This document shows positions 6,613 through 9,747 of a stretch of 9,747 bases of DNA, one piece after another; position 1 is the stretch's first letter; each line of letters begins with the position of its first letter. Source of the stretch: UMGS363 sp964402055 (GTDB lineage: Bacteria; Bacillota; Clostridia; Oscillospirales; Ruminococcaceae); assembly GCA_964402055.1 (NCBI GenBank), contig CAYOAV010000064.1:1-9747 (forward strand). The letters run 5' to 3'. The notes beneath the pieces are model-generated. The model saw only the letters and a program-made list of their open reading frames with translations, did no database searches and had not been told where the DNA came from. The translations under genes were made by a program, and so were the position numbers.

Positions 6613-6642
6613 TTGCCCGTGCAGAAATGTACGGGCAATTTT
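6613..6642 (+). terminator. Rho-independent-type terminator after the binding-protein gene
   Basis: A perfect 8-bp stem TTGCCCGT (6613-6620) / ACGGGCAA (6631-6638) with a 10-base loop is followed by TTTT (6639-6642). An A-run (6605-6610) just upstream gives partial symmetry. The T-tract is short, so some read-through into the next gene, whose ATG is 18 bp downstream, is possible. I find no separate promoter between the hairpin and that gene. Confidence 0.75.
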
Positions 6643-6660
6643 AAAATCAAAGGAGTTTTT

Positions 6661-7518
6661 ATGTTAAATGCCAAATTCGGCCCAGCAGGAACAGCGGAAA
6701 GCTTCAAGCAGATGGGTTATAAAAAATCAACACAGCTCGGAGAATATCTGACAAAATTCGGACTTGACCATTTTGAATATCAATGCGGACAGGGCGTAAG
6801 AGTTTCGGAGGAAAGCGCAAAGGAGATCGGTAACGCTTTGCATAACGCAGGAATAAGCGTTTCCGTTCACGCTCCGTATTTTATATCGCTTTCAAGCGTT
6901 GAGGAAGAAAAGCGACTTAATTCACTCGGTTATATTACAGCCTCGGCAAAGGTCGTAAACGCAATGGGCGGCGACAGAATTGTTATACACAGCGGCTCAT
7001 GCTCAAAAATGACCCGTGAAGAAGCTCTTGAGCTTGCTAAAAATACAATGAAGCTTGCCCGTGAGGAGCTTGTATCACTCGGACTGGAAAATGTACGCTG
7101 CTGTCCCGAAACAATGGGAAAAATCAATCAGCTCGGCGATCTTTACGAGGTTATGGAGCTTTGCAAGGTGGACGAAAGCTTTATCCCCTGCATTGATTTC
7201 GGGCATCTTAACGCAAGAACCCTTGGCTCGATAAAAACCAAAGCTGATTATGAAAAAATTCTTGATACGATTGAAAACGAGCTTGGAAGCGAACGTCTTA
7301 AAAGCTTCCATTCGCATTTTTCCAAGATTGAATATACCGAAAAGGGCGGCGAAAAAAAGCATCTTACCTTTGATGACACCATTTATGGCCCTCAGTTTGA
7401 ACCGCTTATGGAGCTTATAGCCAAAAAGAACCTCTCCCCGATTTTCGTATGCGAAAGTGCAGGCACACAAACCGAGGACGCAAGAACTATGAAGGAATAT
7501 TATGAAAGCGTTTTATAA
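6661..7518 (+). CDS. Endonuclease IV-like TIM-barrel metalloprotein (AP endonuclease family 2)
   Basis: A 285-residue protein of the xylose isomerase-like/AP endonuclease 2 superfamily, closest in motif layout to deoxyribonuclease IV. Endonuclease IV cuts the backbone 5' of abasic sites in base-excision repair using three zinc ions. Candidate metal ligands occur in order: His70 (VHAPY), His110 (VIHSGS), Glu150 (PETMG), Asp179 and His182 (CIDFGH), His217 or His219 (FHSHF), His234 (EKKHL) and Glu265 (CES). These spacings closely track those of E. coli Nfo. The Asp that precedes the Nfo 231-type His by two residues appears to be Lys232 here, with Glu231 beside it. I use the ATG at 6661 because AAAGGAG ends five bases before it; the in-frame extension upstream starts inside the terminator stem. 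Its end overlaps the YfhO-like gene by 17 bp. A DNA-repair role is likely but a sugar-isomerase-like role cannot be excluded. Confidence 0.82.
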   Translation: MLNAKFGPAGTAESFKQMGYKKSTQLGEYLTKFGLDHFEYQCGQGVRVSEESAKEIGNALHNAGISVSVHAPYFISLSSVEEEKRLNSLGYITASAKVVNAMGGDRIVIHSGSCSKMTREEALELAKNTMKLAREELVSLGLENVRCCPETMGKINQLGDLYEVMELCKVDESFIPCIDFGHLNARTLGSIKTKADYEKILDTIENELGSERLKSFHSHFSKIEYTEKGGEKKHLTFDDTIYGPQFEPLMELIAKKNLSPIFVCESAGTQTEDARTMKEYYESVL

Positions 7519-9747
7519 AAATACGACATTTAAATACTGTATAATCTCATTTTTTGCAGGAGCGTTGGTATTTCTTATCTGCTCTATTCCTTATATTGCA
7601 GAAAACGGCTTTATAATGTACTTTTACGGAGATTTTGAAGCACAGCAATTTCCATTCCTTGTTTATCTGCGGCAAATTCTCGGAGATATGACTATACCTC
7701 AATACGATTTCAATGCAGGTCTTGGTATGGATTTTATGGACGCATACAGCTTCTATAATCTGTTCAGTCCTTTTACACTTATTACCCTGCTTATTCCGCA
7801 AAAAGCCGTAGCCTATGCAATGCCATTCCTTATTTCAATAAAGCTTGGCATATGCTGCCTTAATAGCTATCTTTATTCTTCAAGATTTTGTAAAGAGCCC
7901 TCCTATGCTTTAATTGCGGCAATGCTTTATACCTTTTCAGGCTATCAAATGACAAATTTTGTTTTCCATTATCTTGACGGAATAGCATTCTTTCCGCTTC
8001 TGCTTTATGCTCTTGAAATAGCCGTAACGGAAAAACGCAGGGGTCTTTTCGGAATAGCTGTCGCATTATCCGCACTTACGAATTACTATCTTTTTGTCAT
8101 CGAAGTAATTTTTATCATAATATACTTCCTTGTTCGGCTTACAGACAGCTCATTCAGAATAAACGTAAGGGATTTTTTCTGCCTTGGCTTTGAAGCAATT
8201 GCAGGAACTGCTGCCGCAGGTATAGTTTTAATTCCTGCCGTTGTGTGTATTCTCAATAATCCACGCTTCGGCGGAGGCTATTCTGCGGATAATATCCTTG
8301 GAGCTGTTTTTTATGAAACTCCATGGAGATATGCAAGGCTGTTGCAATCATTTTTCACCATTCCCGATACACAAGGCTATACCAACATATTCCCCGATTT
8401 CAGAGGAGAATATCCCGCAGGCTCAAGATGGTCGTCACAGGCGGCATATCTTCCTATGTTCGGAATGTCAGGCGTTATCGCCTTTATATGCACAGAGAAA
8501 AAGAGCTGGCAAACAAAGCTCATAACAATATGCGGCATAATCGCTTTTATCCCCATACTCAACAGCGTTTTTTCTCTCGGAAGAACGACCTATTACGCAA
8601 GATGGCTGTTCGCTCCTGTACTTATTATGTCGGTTATGACAGCCGCCGCACTTGAAAAGAATACTTCGGCATTTAAAAAAGGAATTATCATAAACGGAGC
8701 GGTGGTTATCGCATTGACCGTATTTACAATGATTTTCCCAATGGAAAAGCTTTCAATGTGGGAAACAGGAGCTTATTACAGCGATACTCAAAAATATACC
8801 AATCTTTTGCTTACCGCCGCAGGAATTGTCCTCACAGGTATTACAGTATTTGCATTAAAAAAAGATGCTTCATATTCAAAAAAAGCCGCAGTGCTTGTTA
8901 TTGCATCGTCCTTTGTACTTATGGAAAGTACATTGCTCTACGGTATGGGCGAAAACAGAACTCCTGATATTGCCGTAAAAACACGAACATCATATCCTGA
9001 GCTTGAAAGCACAGACTACGGAAAAAGAATAACCGCCGCAAGCCGATTTGATAATCTTAACCTGCTCTGGGGCGAAGGCTCGCTTTATCTGTTCAACAGC
9101 AGTGTATCACCGTATATAAATGACTACTGCGATGCTATCGGCATCGAATATTATGACATTTACAGTGATTATACCACAGAATGCCTATGCTCCGTAAAAG
9201 AGCTTGTTTTGGAAAGTAAAACGTCATTGGAATTTTCCGATAAGCATATTTTCAAGGAACAGCAGGATATATACTATATCTACGAAAATCCCGATTTTAT
9301 CCCTATCGGCTTTTGCTATGAATATTGCATCTCAAGAGAACGCTTTGACGCTCTTGATACAGACATAAAAAAGCAGATTATGCTCAAAGCAATGGTTGTG
9401 GAAAATGTAAACGATGTATCGGAATATCTTGCCGAAATCCCTGAAGAGGAAATATACCTGATGAATGATGAACAGCTATCAGCAGAATGTGAAAAACGCA
9501 GACAGAATTTTGCAAACAGGTTTTATTCCGATAATAACGGATTTACCGCAGAAATAACACTTGACAAGGACGATATCGTTTTTTTCAGCACAGCCTACAG
9601 CGACAGCTTTACAGCATATATTGACGGCGAGCCAGCCGATATTATCAACGCAAACATCGGTTTTATGGCAGTAACTGTACCCTCTGGAAGTCATACCGTG
9701 CGTTTTGAATATCATTCAGAAGCAAGAGATGTTGGTCAGGCTCTTTC
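7502..9747 (+). CDS. YfhO-family polytopic membrane protein (GT-C-like), C-terminus beyond window edge
   Basis: The frame is open from the ATG at 7502 to the right edge, 748 codons of a family usually around 850-900 residues. An N-terminal membrane segment (about 15-31) is followed by the extracytoplasmic loop YGDFEAQQFPF (42-52), carrying the acidic residue expected for GT-C-type glycosyltransferases, then NAGLGMDFMDAYSFYNLFSP (71-90). Many hydrophobic helices follow to about residue 480, including ALTNYYLFVIEVIFII (191-206). The soluble C-terminal part ends with FFSTAYSDSFTAYIDGEPA (694-712) and VTVPSGSHTVRFEY (724-737), the beta-rich tail typical of YfhO. In Bacillus subtilis YfhO is needed for GlcNAc decoration of lipoteichoic acid from an undecaprenyl carrier, so a cell-surface glycosylation role is inferred. 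AAGGA at 7492-7496 serves the start. The overlap with the preceding gene implies coupled translation. Confidence 0.88.
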   Translation, partial: MKAFYKNTTFKYCIISFFAGALVFLICSIPYIAENGFIMYFYGDFEAQQFPFLVYLRQILGDMTIPQYDFNAGLGMDFMDAYSFYNLFSPFTLITLLIPQKAVAYAMPFLISIKLGICCLNSYLYSSRFCKEPSYALIAAMLYTFSGYQMTNFVFHYLDGIAFFPLLLYALEIAVTEKRRGLFGIAVALSALTNYYLFVIEVIFIIIYFLVRLTDSSFRINVRDFFCLGFEAIAGTAAAGIVLIPAVVCILNNPRFGGGYSADNILGAVFYETPWRYARLLQSFFTIPDTQGYTNIFPDFRGEYPAGSRWSSQAAYLPMFGMSGVIAFICTEKKSWQTKLITICGIIAFIPILNSVFSLGRTTYYARWLFAPVLIMSVMTAAALEKNTSAFKKGIIINGAVVIALTVFTMIFPMEKLSMWETGAYYSDTQKYTNLLLTAAGIVLTGITVFALKKDASYSKKAAVLVIASSFVLMESTLLYGMGENRTPDIAVKTRTSYPELESTDYGKRITAASRFDNLNLLWGEGSLYLFNSSVSPYINDYCDAIGIEYYDIYSDYTTECLCSVKELVLESKTSLEFSDKHIFKEQQDIYYIYENPDFIPIGFCYEYCISRERFDALDTDIKKQIMLKAMVVENVNDVSEYLAEIPEEEIYLMNDEQLSAECEKRRQNFANRFYSDNNGFTAEITLDKDDIVFFSTAYSDSFTAYIDGEPADIINANIGFMAVTVPSGSHTVRFEYHSEARDVGQAL

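Noticed and set aside
6613..6660. Upstream TTG start for the TIM-barrel gene adding 16 residues
   Set aside because: The extension is encoded by a terminator hairpin, and a good AAAGGAG site directly precedes the ATG at 6661.
7547..8075. Minus-strand frames within the YfhO-like gene (7547-7801 and 7860-8075), and plus-strand frames at 8241-8655
   Set aside because: They are out-of-frame shadows of a continuous plus-strand reading frame with recognisable YfhO motifs.

Overview
The window looks like a chromosomal scaffold from a Gram-positive Firmicute, probably a clostridial gut-type bacterium (Ruminococcus/Oscillospiraceae-like). That placement is an inference from strong GGAGG-type ribosome binding sites, near-consensus TTGACA/TATAAT promoters, lipobox lipoproteins, CodY-like boxes, a YfhO-family membrane protein and moderate-to-low GC. 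I see no phage, insertion sequence, CRISPR array or RNA gene. Most of the content is amino-acid transport.

Layout. Positions 1-3887 (minus strand, read right to left) form one transport operon: metN (ATPase), metI (permease) and metQ (lipoprotein), then two different polar-amino-acid ABC permeases that overlap each other by 14 bp. The second permease runs off the left edge. A perfect consensus promoter lies at 3947-3975, flanked on both sides by a perfect 12-bp inverted repeat. Positions 4023-4122 are exactly 100 N, a scaffold gap. To its right is a MATE-family exporter (minus strand, C-terminus lost in the gap) with its own consensus promoter.

Positions 5490-5729 are a divergent regulatory region. 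It holds the MATE promoter, a plus-strand promoter and two candidate CodY boxes. Rightward, 5730-6578 encodes an amino-acid-binding lipoprotein with no permease beside it, followed by a terminator-like hairpin. Next come an endonuclease IV-like TIM-barrel protein (6661-7518) and a large YfhO-family membrane protein (7502 to the right edge, incomplete). These last two overlap by 17 bp.

How the genes fit together. MetNIQ should import methionine or related compounds. The two extra permeases lack a binding protein in view, and the binding protein at 5730 lacks permeases, so they may form a second transporter split across two transcription units. The CodY-like boxes and the dyad around the met promoter suggest control by nutrient-responsive DNA-binding proteins. 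No SAM riboswitch or T-box fits in the short met leader. The TIM-barrel/YfhO pair seems functionally separate. Overall this is mostly ordinary housekeeping and transport DNA. The regulatory architecture and gene pairings are the parts most worth a second look.
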